Shown here one piece after another: positions 8,566 through 17,248 of a stretch of 64,000 nt of DNA. Origin of the DNA: an alpha proteobacterium SCGC AAA536-G10 (lineage in GTDB: Bacteria; Pseudomonadota; Alphaproteobacteria; Puniceispirillales; Marisalimonadaceae); assembly GCA_000384615.1 (NCBI GenBank), contig ARQU01000011.1, positions 1 through 64,000 on the forward strand, given 5' to 3'. Below the pieces are notes generated by a model, which was not told the DNA's origin, did no database searches, and was given only the letters and a program-made list of their open reading frames with translations. The position numbers and the translations under genes were made by a program. How positions within the stretch are numbered: the first letter of the stretch is position 1; every line of letters starts with the position of its first letter.

Positions 8566-9759
8566 ATGCTTAAACCTACAAAATTTCTGTTAAGGTCGTC
8601 TAAAACTTCTAGGTTGTTAGACTTTAGTCATCACATGTTTGCTAACGGTTTTAATACTTCCTTTGATCAGGTAACTCAGTCTCTTAATGGTTTGCAAAAT
8701 ATTGATTTGTCTAAAATACAAGAATGGAAAAATGCTCTTAAATCAATTTATTGTTACAACTTTGATACATATGAAAAATTTGATGAATTATTCGATTCCT
8801 TCTGGACAAATGAAGGAAGAAAAAAAACAAATATCCAAAGACAAAATAATAATAAAAATAACGATACAATTAATACTAGAAGTATTTTTGCCCCTCCGGA
8901 GCAAGGCACACTTGACAATGAATCAACAAATAAATCCATGACTGATAACGAAAACGAAATGGAAGCCTCTAGCAATGCAGTGTCTAAAATAACTGCCAGT
9001 TTCATAGAAAACAAAAAGAAAACAGATTTAAAAGAACTAATTGATTCTGATTTACAAAAAAGAATACACTCAGCTGTTTTGAAAATAGCTAAGTCAATTA
9101 AACATAAAAGATCAAGACGATTAATAGCAGACAGAAAAGGTATTAAATTAGACTTAAGGAAAATTGTTAGTAAATCATTACCCTATGAAGGTTATCCTAT
9201 TAAATTGTATAAAAAAAGTAAGCCTAAAAAGCCGATGAGAATAGTTAGCATATTAGATATATCGGGATCTATGAAGGTATATAGTCAAATTTATTTAACT
9301 TTTGTTAAAGGTTTGGTAGGAGTTAATCAATCTGCAGATGTATATTTGTTTCACACAAGATTGATGAGAGTTACAGAGTATCTTAAAGAAAATGACACTT
9401 TAAAAGCGGTCAATAGGATTTCTTTACTTACAGAGGGATTTTCGGGTGGTACTAAAATTGGTAAGTCATTAAAAGAATTTAATAATGTTTATTCAAAAAA
9501 CCAAGTTAATGGTAGAACAGTCGTTATTATTATTTCCGATGGCTACGACACGGGAAGTCCAAAAATTGTTTCGCAAGAACTTGAAAAATTAAAAAAGAGA
9601 AATTGTAAAATAATCTGGCTAAATCCTCTTCTTGGATGGGAGAATTACGAACCAGTTGCTGCTAGCATGAAAGAAGCATCTTCGCATTTAGATTTATTTG
9701 CACCTTGTAATACTATCGAAGATTTAGAAAATTTAGAAAAAGAATTATGTATGATATGA
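8566..9759 (+). CDS. coxE: VWA domain protein CoxE
   Basis: 397 residues. The C-terminal half is a von Willebrand A domain with the MIDAS motif DISGS at residues 231-235, a TKIG threonine site further on and an SDGYDTG segment. The N-terminal half contains a low-complexity Asn-rich linker (about residues 88-140). CoxE works with CoxD in building the Mo-Cu site. Its stop overlaps the coxF start in an ATGA at 9756-9759. Confidence 0.93.
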   Translation: MLKPTKFLLRSSKTSRLLDFSHHMFANGFNTSFDQVTQSLNGLQNIDLSKIQEWKNALKSIYCYNFDTYEKFDELFDSFWTNEGRKKTNIQRQNNNKNNDTINTRSIFAPPEQGTLDNESTNKSMTDNENEMEASSNAVSKITASFIENKKKTDLKELIDSDLQKRIHSAVLKIAKSIKHKRSRRLIADRKGIKLDLRKIVSKSLPYEGYPIKLYKKSKPKKPMRIVSILDISGSMKVYSQIYLTFVKGLVGVNQSADVYLFHTRLMRVTEYLKENDTLKAVNRISLLTEGFSGGTKIGKSLKEFNNVYSKNQVNGRTVVIIISDGYDTGSPKIVSQELEKLKKRNCKIIWLNPLLGWENYEPVAASMKEASSHLDLFAPCNTIEDLENLEKELCMI

Positions 9760-10547
9760 CAAATAATGATGAAAAATTAAATTTTGAAAATGTTTTGAAA
9801 ACTCTTGAAAATAAGGGATCTTCTTTTGTAATTGCTACTGTTATTAGAACTATGTCGTCAACTGCTGCAAAACCTGGCATGAAAGCGATAATATCAAACA
9901 AAGGCGAAATATTATCAGGTTGGCTTGGAGGTGGATGTGTTACGAACGCTGTACGTAATACAGCTTTAGAAACATTAAATTTAAAAAAACCCAAATTAGT
10001 TGTGTTAAGTCCAGACGATATTAAAGAAGATTTGGATGAATTAAAAAGCAATCAAACTTTTCATAAAAAAAATTATTGTCCTAGCGAAGGTTCAATGGAT
10101 ATTTTTGTTGAGCCTTTTTATCCTAAATCAGAATTAATAGTTTATGGTAATACACCAATTGCAAATGAATTAGTCAAATTTGGCGAGAAATATAGTTTTA
10201 ATGTAGTTCATGTTAGAAATTTTCAAGACGATAACAATAATAATTTAAATGAATTTTCGGAGAAATTTATTGTTATAGCTACTCAGGGTAACTCAGACCT
10301 AATCGCAATAACAGAATCGTTAAAAATAAAAGCAACTTATATCGGCCTTGTTGCAAGCAAAAAAAAATATCAAGCTTTAAAAAAGAAAATAACAGACGAA
10401 GGTGTTTCGCAAGAAAAATTAAAAGATATAATTTGTCCTGCAGGAATTTTTATAAATGCAATTATGCCCGAGGAAGTAGCCTTATCAATTTTTGCAGAAA
10501 TAATTGAATTAAAAAGATCTGGTAAAATTGGAAGTAAAAAATTTTAA
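9756..10547 (+). CDS. coxF: XdhC-family Mo-cofactor accessory protein CoxF
   Basis: 263 residues of the XdhC/CoxF family. The N-terminal XdhC domain has the conserved WLGGGCVTNAVR motif, and the C-terminal Rossmann domain ends in the family block CPAGIFINAIMPEEVALSIFAEI. XdhC proteins bind the cofactor and help its sulfuration and insertion into the apo-enzyme. The ATG at 9756 overlaps the coxE stop as ATGA; another in-frame ATG at 9747 lies inside coxE and has no better ribosome site. A second XdhC homologue is at 23863. Confidence 0.9.
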   Translation: MTNNDEKLNFENVLKTLENKGSSFVIATVIRTMSSTAAKPGMKAIISNKGEILSGWLGGGCVTNAVRNTALETLNLKKPKLVVLSPDDIKEDLDELKSNQTFHKKNYCPSEGSMDIFVEPFYPKSELIVYGNTPIANELVKFGEKYSFNVVHVRNFQDDNNNNLNEFSEKFIVIATQGNSDLIAITESLKIKATYIGLVASKKKYQALKKKITDEGVSQEKLKDIICPAGIFINAIMPEEVALSIFAEIIELKRSGKIGSKKF

Positions 10548-10577
10548 ATAGTTAATTTAAGTAAATCGGAGAAAATC

Positions 10578-11039
10578 ATGGAACTTAACGATGAAATTAC
10601 AATACCAGCAAAATTGGAATTAGTTTATAAGTCATTAAATGATCTTGAGGTATTAAAATCTTGTATTCCTGGTTGTGAAGAACTTATTGAAGAAGAAGAT
10701 GGCAAATTATCTGCAAAGGTTATTTTAAAAATTGGCCCTATAAAAGCTAAGTTCAAGGGAAAAGTTACTTTAGATTTATCAAATGGTCCTACAAAATATT
10801 CACTTACTGGAGAAGGAGATGGTGGTGTTGCTGGATTTGCTAAAGGTGGAGCTGATGTTGAGTTGACCGAAGATGGTGATCAAACCATATTAAAGTATGT
10901 TGCTAAGAGTGAAGTCAAAGGAAAAATTGCTCAACTTGGGAGCCGTTTAATTTTAAGCACAGCTAAAAAATTATCTAAAACTTTTTTCGAAAATTTTAAA
11001 GTTTATATGGAAGGCGACAAAAAAGAGGTTCTTTCTTAG
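10578..11039 (+). CDS. coxG: CO dehydrogenase subunit G, SRPBCC family CoxG
   Basis: 153-residue protein of the CoxG/SRPBCC fold: ELNDEITIPAKLELVYKSL at the start, then CIPGCEEL, IGPIKAKFKGK and a Gly-rich GEGDGGVAGFAKGGADV. CoxG has been linked to membrane attachment or quinone interaction of CODH; here the role is inferred from family and position. Unlike some homologues it lacks a long C-terminal membrane tail. Shine-Dalgarno GGAG precedes the ATG. It is the last gene of the cox run; no coxB, C, H or K follows or precedes. Confidence 0.92.
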   Translation: MELNDEITIPAKLELVYKSLNDLEVLKSCIPGCEELIEEEDGKLSAKVILKIGPIKAKFKGKVTLDLSNGPTKYSLTGEGDGGVAGFAKGGADVELTEDGDQTILKYVAKSEVKGKIAQLGSRLILSTAKKLSKTFFENFKVYMEGDKKEVLS

Positions 11040-11192
11040 TTAATTATCTTTTTTTGAAATATAATTTTAGAGGCTAATTTGATTATATACTTCTTAATAA
11101 TACTAGTATATTTATCAATGGGTTAGGTATTGTGATTAGGGTGAAATAGCGAAATATAATAAAAACTAAAAGCAAAGTTTCAGAGATTTTCA

Positions 11193-11744
11193 ATGAAAAT
11201 TAACAATTCTAATTTGGAAAAAGATTTACCCTTCACATCTAAAAATTTAATTAAAATATTAGATGATTGGAAAATTATTTATAAAAGCTATTCTCATGAA
11301 CCAGTTATGACTGTTAAAGAAGCCAAATTCGTCCAAGAAGAAATTTTTGGTTTAGACGATAGTAACGGGCATATTAAAAACCTTTATTTAAGAGATAAAA
11401 GAAAAAACAATATATTATTAGTTGCTCATCAAGATGCCTCAATAAATTTAAAGTTGTTAGCCAAAATAATTAAAATGGAGCGCTTAAGTTTTGGTTCCCC
11501 CAATAGATTATTTGAAAACTTGGGAGTTTTACCAGGAGCTGTGTCTCCATTTGCAATGATAAATGGTGCAAAAACAGGTGTGTCTTTATTTTTAGACAAT
11601 AATTTGAAGTCATTTAGTAAAATTTACGCACATCCATTAGAAAATGACAAAACTTTAGAAATATCAATTAAACAGTTAGAAAATTTTTTTGAAAAAATAT
11701 CAGTCATCCCGAATTGGATTGACCTTGACTCTTTTGATAATTAA
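11193..11744 (+). CDS. YbaK/ProXp-like aminoacyl-tRNA editing domain protein
   Basis: 183 residues of the 'prolyl-tRNA synthetase associated domain' (PrdX/ProXp-ala) family, free-standing trans-editing enzymes that hydrolyse Ala-tRNA(Pro). Visible conserved parts are SHEPVMTVKEA, GHIKNLYLRDKRKN (the lysine region of the active site), LSFGSPNRLFENLGVLPGAVSPF and the C-terminal YAHPLENDKT. It follows coxG after a 153-bp spacer and is probably a separate unit. Substrate specificity is inferred from the family only. Confidence 0.85.
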   Translation: MKINNSNLEKDLPFTSKNLIKILDDWKIIYKSYSHEPVMTVKEAKFVQEEIFGLDDSNGHIKNLYLRDKRKNNILLVAHQDASINLKLLAKIIKMERLSFGSPNRLFENLGVLPGAVSPFAMINGAKTGVSLFLDNNLKSFSKIYAHPLENDKTLEISIKQLENFFEKISVIPNWIDLDSFDN

Positions 11745-11800
11745 AAAACATATTATCAAAAATTATTGACATATCCTTTTTCATAAAACAAATTCTTTAA

Positions 11801-12109
11801 ATGACGTCTATACATTTTTCAAAAAAATATATTTATACTCCTATTATTGTTTTCCTTATCTTTATAACATCAATATTTCAATCTGTTGACGCCAAAGATA
11901 CTTCTTTAATGATAATGATAACAAACAAAAATTGTTTATATTGCATTGTGTGGGAAAAACAAATTGGTAAAATATATCCTAAGACTGAAATAGCAAAAAA
12001 ATTTTCATTACATAGAATAGAAGTTAAAAACTTTGTTAATTATACTAAATATGATTTAAAAAAAACAAATTTGGACTTCATAACCTCCCCCAGGTTTAAA
12101 AGTAGATAA
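11801..12109 (+). CDS. short exported thioredoxin-like protein, probably truncated
   Basis: 102-residue ORF with an N-terminal membrane or signal segment (residues ~12-31, ending VDA) and a CLYC redox motif followed by WEKQIGKIYPKTEIA, as in SoxS/SoxW-like periplasmic thioredoxins. Family members continue after a cis-Pro region (TSPTF-like) with another ~35 residues. Here the frame runs TSPRFKSR and stops. The other frames downstream do not give a convincing continuation, so this looks like a C-terminally eroded gene. No sox genes are nearby. Confidence 0.55.
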   Translation: MTSIHFSKKYIYTPIIVFLIFITSIFQSVDAKDTSLMIMITNKNCLYCIVWEKQIGKIYPKTEIAKKFSLHRIEVKNFVNYTKYDLKKTNLDFITSPRFKSR

Positions 12110-12170
12110 AATTTACCATTTAGCCATTGTTAAACTATTTTCATGATTAATTATTTATTTATCAAGGAAT

Positions 12171-12189
12171 AATTTTCCTAGGGAAAATT
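12171..12189 (+). terminator. weak stem-loop, possible terminator
   Basis: An AT-rich 8-bp stem (AATTTTCC, 3-base loop, GGAAAATT) followed by a short T stretch lies in the 149-bp gap between the thioredoxin-like ORF and acnB. The stem is weak. The call rests only on position and shape. Confidence 0.3.
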
Positions 12190-12258
12190 TTCATTGTTAT
12201 ATGTCTATTTTCAATTTAAATTATAACTTATTATCTTTAAAAAATTGTAAGGTTAGTT

Positions 12259-15051
12259 ATGAGTTTATATATAAATTATATATCTGAAATTGAAAACAGA
12301 AAAAAAGAAGGTTTAAAGCCAAAGCCAATAGAGGATGGCACTTTATTAAAAGAAATAATTTCACAAATAAAAGACGAAAATAATATTCATAGAACCGATT
12401 CACTCAACTTTCTCATTTATAATACTATCCCAGGCACAACTACTGCAGCAGTAGTAAAATCAAAGTTTTTAAAAGAAATTATAACAAAACAAATTGTTGT
12501 AAAAGAAATTGAACCAAAGTTTGCATTTGAACTTTTATCTCATATGAAAGGCGGACCATCGATTGAAGTACTTCTTGATTTAGCTTTGGGTGAAAATAAA
12601 TCTGTAGCTCTAGAGGCAGCAGAAGTTCTTAAAACCCAAGTTTTTCTCTATGAGATTGACACTTCTAGATTAGAGAATGCTTACAGTAAAGGTAATAAAA
12701 TTGCGGAAGATATCATTAAAAGTTATTCAGAAGCAGAATTTTTTACTAAGCTTCCAGAAATTGAGGAAGAGATTAAAGTTGTAACATATGTTGCAGCTGA
12801 AGGAGATATTTCAACCGATTTATTATCACCTGGGAATCAGGCTCATTCAAGATCTGACCGTGAGCTTCATGGTAAGTGTATGATATCAGAAGCAGCACAA
12901 TTAGAGATTAGAAGATTGCAAAAGGAAAATCCTGACAAACGTGTGATGATAGTTTCTGAAAAAGGAACAATGGGTGTTGGTTCGTCAAGGATGTCAGGAG
13001 TTAACAATGTTGCTTTGTGGACAGGCATTCAAGCTAGTCCATATGTTCCATTTGTAAATATTGCTCCAATAGTGGCAGGAACGAATGGTATATCACCAAT
13101 TTTTTTAACAACAGTAGGTGTTACTGGGGGAATAGGAGTTGATCTAAAAAATTGGACTAAAAAGCTTGATACAGATGGAAATCCAATAATTAATAATGAC
13201 GATAATCCAGTACTTGAGCAAAGATATAGTGTTGATACTGGGACAGTATTAACCATCAATACTAAAAAACAAAAACTATATGATGAAACAGGTGACAAAG
13301 AGCTTGTAGATATGTCTTCCTCTTTTTCACCACAAAAACTTGAGTTCATGAAAGCTGGGGGTTCATATGCTATTGTATTTGGAAAAAAACTTCAGAGCTT
13401 TGCCTGTAAAGCTCTAAATATAGAATTAAAGTCTGCATTTGCACCTTCAAAACAAATTTATAATTCTGGTCAAGGTTTTACTGCTGTAGAAAAAATATTT
13501 AATGCAAATGCGGTAGGTGTGGAAGATGGAGTCAAGTTACATGCAGGATCTGATGTACGCGTAAAAGTCAATATTGTTGGTTCTCAGGACACTACAGGTT
13601 TAATGACTTCGCAAGAGTTAGAAGCTATGGCTGCGACTATAATTTCTCCAAATGTTGATGGAGCATATCAATCAGGATGTCATACTGCTTCTGTATGGGA
13701 TTTTAAAGCTCAAGAAAACACGCCCCGACTTATGAAATTTATGCATAAATTTGGTCTTATTACAGCACGTGATCCAAAAGATTCTTATCATTCAATGACC
13801 GATGTTATTCACAAAGTTTTAAATGACATAACTGTTGATGATTGGTCAATTATTATTGGTGGTGACTCCCACACCAGAATGTCAAAAGGTGTTGCATTTG
13901 GTGCTGACTCCGGAACAGTTGCGCTTGCCTTGGCAACTGGTGAAGCAACTATGCCTATACCAGAATCAGTAAAGGTTACTTTTAAAGGTAAAATGAGTGA
14001 TCATATGGATTTTCGTGATGTAGTACATGCAACTCAAGCACAGATGCTTAAACAATTTGGTGATAATGTATTTCAAGGAAAAATTATAGAAGTACATCTT
14101 GGAACTCTTTTAGCTGATCAAGCTTTTACTTTTACAGATTGGACAGCTGAAATGAAGGCCAAAGCATCCATCTGTATTTCAGAGGATAATACACTTATTA
14201 GATCATTAGAAATTGCAAGAGATAGAATACAGGTAATGGTTGATAAGGGTATGGAGAATAAAGACAAAATGCTTCATAGGTTAATAGGTATTGCAGAAAA
14301 AAGAATATCTCAAATTAAATCGGGGGAAAAACCCGCATTAAGACCTGATGCAAATGCAAAATATTCATCTGAAGTTGTTGTAGATCTTAACTTAATTGAT
14401 GAGCCGATGATTGCTGATCCAGATGTTAATAATCATGATGTGTCTAAGAGGTATACTCATGACACTATAAGACCAATTTCATATTATAACGCAGAAAAAA
14501 AGGTTGATCTTGGCTTTGTAGGCTCGTGTATGGTTCATAAAGGAGATGTAAAAATTGTTGCACAAATGTTACGTAATCTTGAAAGATCGTCAGGTAAAGT
14601 GAATTTTAAGGCTCCTCTAGTTGTAGCGGCACCAACCTATAATATTATAGATGAACTTAAAGAAGAAGGTGACTGGAGTATCTTGCAAAAATACTCTGGC
14701 TTTGAGTTTGATGATAAAAATCCAAAAAATTCAGCACGTCTAGAATATGATAATATTCTTTATCTTGAAAGACCTGGGTGTAACCTTTGTATGGGAAACC
14801 AAGAAAAAGCTGCAAAAGGGGATACGGTTTTGGCAACTTCAACAAGATTGTTCCAAGGTAGGGTAGTAGAAGACACTGAAGAAAAAAAAGGTGAATCATT
14901 ACTTGCTTCTACCCCAGTTGTAGTTCTTTCTGCAATATTAGGAAGAACACCAACAATAGAAGAGTATAAAATTGCTGTAGAAGGAATTGACCTAACGAAA
15001 TTTGCTCCACCGCTGGAAAAAAATCAGAATACCTTATCAGCACATTTTTAA
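12259..15051 (+). CDS. acnB: aconitate hydratase B
   Basis: 930-residue TCA-cycle aconitase of the AcnB class (citrate to isocitrate; the class can also hydrate 2-methyl-cis-aconitate). The AcnB order is visible: N-terminal HEAT-like domain (residues ~1-160), then the swivel domain, SDRELHGKCMIS, GTMGVGSSRMSG, GDSHTRMSKGVAFGADSG, GSCMVHKGD and the cluster pair CNLCMGNQ. Shine-Dalgarno AAGG precedes the ATG. No prpB or prpC is in the window, and propionate has its own methylmalonyl route at 40-49 kb, so a TCA role is most likely. Many alphaproteobacteria use AcnA instead. Confidence 0.97.
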   Translation: MSLYINYISEIENRKKEGLKPKPIEDGTLLKEIISQIKDENNIHRTDSLNFLIYNTIPGTTTAAVVKSKFLKEIITKQIVVKEIEPKFAFELLSHMKGGPSIEVLLDLALGENKSVALEAAEVLKTQVFLYEIDTSRLENAYSKGNKIAEDIIKSYSEAEFFTKLPEIEEEIKVVTYVAAEGDISTDLLSPGNQAHSRSDRELHGKCMISEAAQLEIRRLQKENPDKRVMIVSEKGTMGVGSSRMSGVNNVALWTGIQASPYVPFVNIAPIVAGTNGISPIFLTTVGVTGGIGVDLKNWTKKLDTDGNPIINNDDNPVLEQRYSVDTGTVLTINTKKQKLYDETGDKELVDMSSSFSPQKLEFMKAGGSYAIVFGKKLQSFACKALNIELKSAFAPSKQIYNSGQGFTAVEKIFNANAVGVEDGVKLHAGSDVRVKVNIVGSQDTTGLMTSQELEAMAATIISPNVDGAYQSGCHTASVWDFKAQENTPRLMKFMHKFGLITARDPKDSYHSMTDVIHKVLNDITVDDWSIIIGGDSHTRMSKGVAFGADSGTVALALATGEATMPIPESVKVTFKGKMSDHMDFRDVVHATQAQMLKQFGDNVFQGKIIEVHLGTLLADQAFTFTDWTAEMKAKASICISEDNTLIRSLEIARDRIQVMVDKGMENKDKMLHRLIGIAEKRISQIKSGEKPALRPDANAKYSSEVVVDLNLIDEPMIADPDVNNHDVSKRYTHDTIRPISYYNAEKKVDLGFVGSCMVHKGDVKIVAQMLRNLERSSGKVNFKAPLVVAAPTYNIIDELKEEGDWSILQKYSGFEFDDKNPKNSARLEYDNILYLERPGCNLCMGNQEKAAKGDTVLATSTRLFQGRVVEDTEEKKGESLLASTPVVVLSAILGRTPTIEEYKIAVEGIDLTKFAPPLEKNQNTLSAHF

Positions 15052-15115
15052 TTTAATTGAAAAAAATAGAGCTAACTCATAAGTTACATTACAAAATAAC
15101 TTGATTGGTCAGTAG

Positions 15116-17248
15116 GTGAAAATCAAAAATAAAATTTATACCTTATTAATTTTCTTAGCCTTTTTATTTTTTAGTTTTGAAAATGTTTTCGCAAATGTAG
15201 ACAATAAAGATAATATAACTTTTATTCTTAATACAGACGATTTTGAAACCATACCCTCAAAACATTTAGAATTTGTTGAAGGCTTTGATCAAAACACTCC
15301 TTTTGAAAAATTATTTAAATTAGACTGGAAAAAAAAATTACACAATGATCAATCATTCGTTGATGGTTACTGGGTTCGATTTAGTGTTCAAAATAATACG
15401 AATAAGAAAAATATTGGAGTTACTTTCAATTATAATAACGAAAAGAAAGTTTTTAGTCTAAATAATAAGACAGTTATAGAGTATCCATATTGGAATGAAA
15501 AATATGATAGATGGATTGATGATGGAAGAGTTAGAGCAAGTTATAAAGTCATAATGAATCCTAATGAAACCACCCAAGTTTATAGTTTTTTTAGAAAAAA
15601 ACCATTTGATCGTTATATGGGTAGAGATAGTCTTCACCGAATGACTATTAGCTCATGGGAAAATATTAGTACTCATCAATTTGTAAAAATTGCCGCAAAC
15701 TTAGCAACTTTTGCAATAGCTATAACTTTTGCTATTTATTATTTATTCATTTTTTTAGTCTCGAAAGGTAACTATTTGTGGTTGTCACTAAGCCTTTTTC
15801 AAATCTCTTTTCTGTCCATTACAAATTTAGTTATTGGCAGAATTATTGGGATAAATTCCTGGTTTTATGCAAGTGAGTTTTCTTTGGCTTCAATATCACT
15901 ATTATTTTTACTATTACTTCAATTTTTTAGACAATCGCTTAATTTAAAAGTAAATTATCCAGTTTTTAATAAAATTTTTGTTTCAACTATAATTTTTTAT
16001 ATTGTTATGATTTTTTTAAATTTATATACATCTTTATCTTGGCCAAGTATAATGTATTTGGATTTAAATTTGTATCCACCTGACATGAATGGACCAGGCT
16101 TAGTTAAAGTAAAATATTTATTTGCCCCTTTTACATTTTTATTGCTAACTTCTGCTGTTATATCATTCTTACTTTGGAAAAAAGGAAGCTCCTACGCCAA
16201 ATATTTATGTATATCCTTCGCGTTACCTTTTTTATCGGCACCAATTTCGGGTTTGGCATATTTATTTTATGATTTTAATTGGATTACTTGGTTAATCATA
16301 AATTCTGCAGTAGGAATTTTATTCCTTGGTATGTTTATTACTTTTGGATTTGCTGTTGCTCAGCAATTAAATGATATGAAGTTGTTAGCTCTTCAACAAC
16401 AAGTAAAATTAACAGAAGCTTACCAAAGATTTGTACCACAGCAATTACTCAAAAACCTTGGTAAAAATAGTATATTAGATGTCTCATTAGGAGACCAAGT
16501 GAATGTTGAAATGAGTATATTATTTTCTGATATAAGATCTTTTACTTCGATATCAGAAAAAATGACTCCAAAAGAAAATTTTTCATTTTTGAACTCATAT
16601 TTAAATCAAATGAGTCCAATAATTAGAGAAAATAAAGGTTATATAGATAAATTTATGGGTGACGGTGTTATGGCATTGTTTAAAAGAGGATTAAAAAAAG
16701 CCCGTGAAGTTGGTCTAAAAATAAAAATAAATACTGTAGCAATTAGCAACTTTAATCAACATCATCTTTCCGAAATACTTAAATGGTGTGGTAAAGAAAA
16801 TTTTGACATGACTATAATTGAAGTTATGCCAATGGGCGATATCGGTGGAGATACAAGATATGGACAATACTTACCTTTATCACAGGTCAGAACCGAACTA
16901 GAAAAAGAATTCACTCTAAAAGACCTTCCAGAAAGAACAAGCGGCCCAGCAAGATATGTGTCAGTTAAAGAAACAAGTAACAAGCTTGGTTTTATAACAC
17001 CATTAACGCATAATTTTTGTGAAAGTTGTAATAGGGTAAGACTTACTTGCACTGGTGTCTTATATATGTGCTTAGGACAGGATGATAATGCCGATTTAAA
17101 AACTGTTCTAAGAGAAGAAGGATCTACTGCTCTAGAAGAAGCGATAAGAATGGCAATAGGGAGAAAACCAAAAGGGCATGACTTTGAGATTTCACGTCAA
17201 TCTCCAAACATATCTGTCAACCGACACATGTCTCTTACAGGGGGCTGA
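15116..17248 (+). CDS. chimeric ORF: truncated membrane nucleotide cyclase joined to MoaA C-terminus
   Basis: Residues 1-523 are a class III adenylate/guanylate cyclase: signal sequence (1-26), a periplasmic 7TMR-DISM-type domain (about 30-185), several membrane helices (about 190-415), a linker, and the first ~60 residues of the catalytic domain with metal-binding Asp in FSDIRSF (D472) and in [10 protein letters not shown] (D516). The domain then stops abruptly. From R524 (base 16685) the frame is MoaA residues 152-338, with the C-terminal cluster cysteines in FCESCNRVR and the terminal GG. The start is a GTG at 15116. I regard the fusion as a join artefact or a broken gene; the missing cyclase half is not found in this window. 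Confidence 0.85.
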   Translation: MKIKNKIYTLLIFLAFLFFSFENVFANVDNKDNITFILNTDDFETIPSKHLEFVEGFDQNTPFEKLFKLDWKKKLHNDQSFVDGYWVRFSVQNNTNKKNIGVTFNYNNEKKVFSLNNKTVIEYPYWNEKYDRWIDDGRVRASYKVIMNPNETTQVYSFFRKKPFDRYMGRDSLHRMTISSWENISTHQFVKIAANLATFAIAITFAIYYLFIFLVSKGNYLWLSLSLFQISFLSITNLVIGRIIGINSWFYASEFSLASISLLFLLLLQFFRQSLNLKVNYPVFNKIFVSTIIFYIVMIFLNLYTSLSWPSIMYLDLNLYPPDMNGPGLVKVKYLFAPFTFLLLTSAVISFLLWKKGSSYAKYLCISFALPFLSAPISGLAYLFYDFNWITWLIINSAVGILFLGMFITFGFAVAQQLNDMKLLALQQQVKLTEAYQRFVPQQLLKNLGKNSILDVSLGDQVNVEMSILFSDIRSFTSISEKMTPKENFSFLNSYLNQMSPIIRENKGYIDKFMGDGVMALFKRGLKKAREVGLKIKINTVAISNFNQHHLSEILKWCGKENFDMTIIEVMPMGDIGGDTRYGQYLPLSQVRTELEKEFTLKDLPERTSGPARYVSVKETSNKLGFITPLTHNFCESCNRVRLTCTGVLYMCLGQDDNADLKTVLREEGSTALEEAIRMAIGRKPKGHDFEISRQSPNISVNRHMSLTGG
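16685..16777. repeat. 93-bp perfect inverted repeat, right copy
   Basis: Exact reverse complement of 1-93. The sequence to its left (cyclase) and to the right of 16777 (rest of moaA) is single copy in the window. At the left boundary both contexts share TTAA, one mismatch, then AGAGGATTA. That short shared sequence is what microhomology-driven template switching or end joining would leave. Confidence 0.95.
16685..17248 (+). other. moaA: MoaA C-terminal segment (completes moaA of 1-546)
   Basis: This stretch encodes MoaA residues 152-338, in frame with the cyclase remnant before it. It has the second [4Fe-4S] motif CxxC-x13-C (CESC...C) and ends MSLTGG, the usual Gly-Gly tail needed with MoaC. 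Its first 93 bases are the inverted copy of 1-93. Residues 1-182 on the left edge plus 183-338 here make one uninterrupted protein. The stop at 17246-17248 directly abuts the MFS stop on the other strand. Confidence 0.93.

Noticed and set aside
12259-15051. AcnB as part of a methylcitrate cycle with PrpE
   Set aside because: No prpB or prpC is present, and propionate is handled by the adjacent methylmalonyl-CoA genes.
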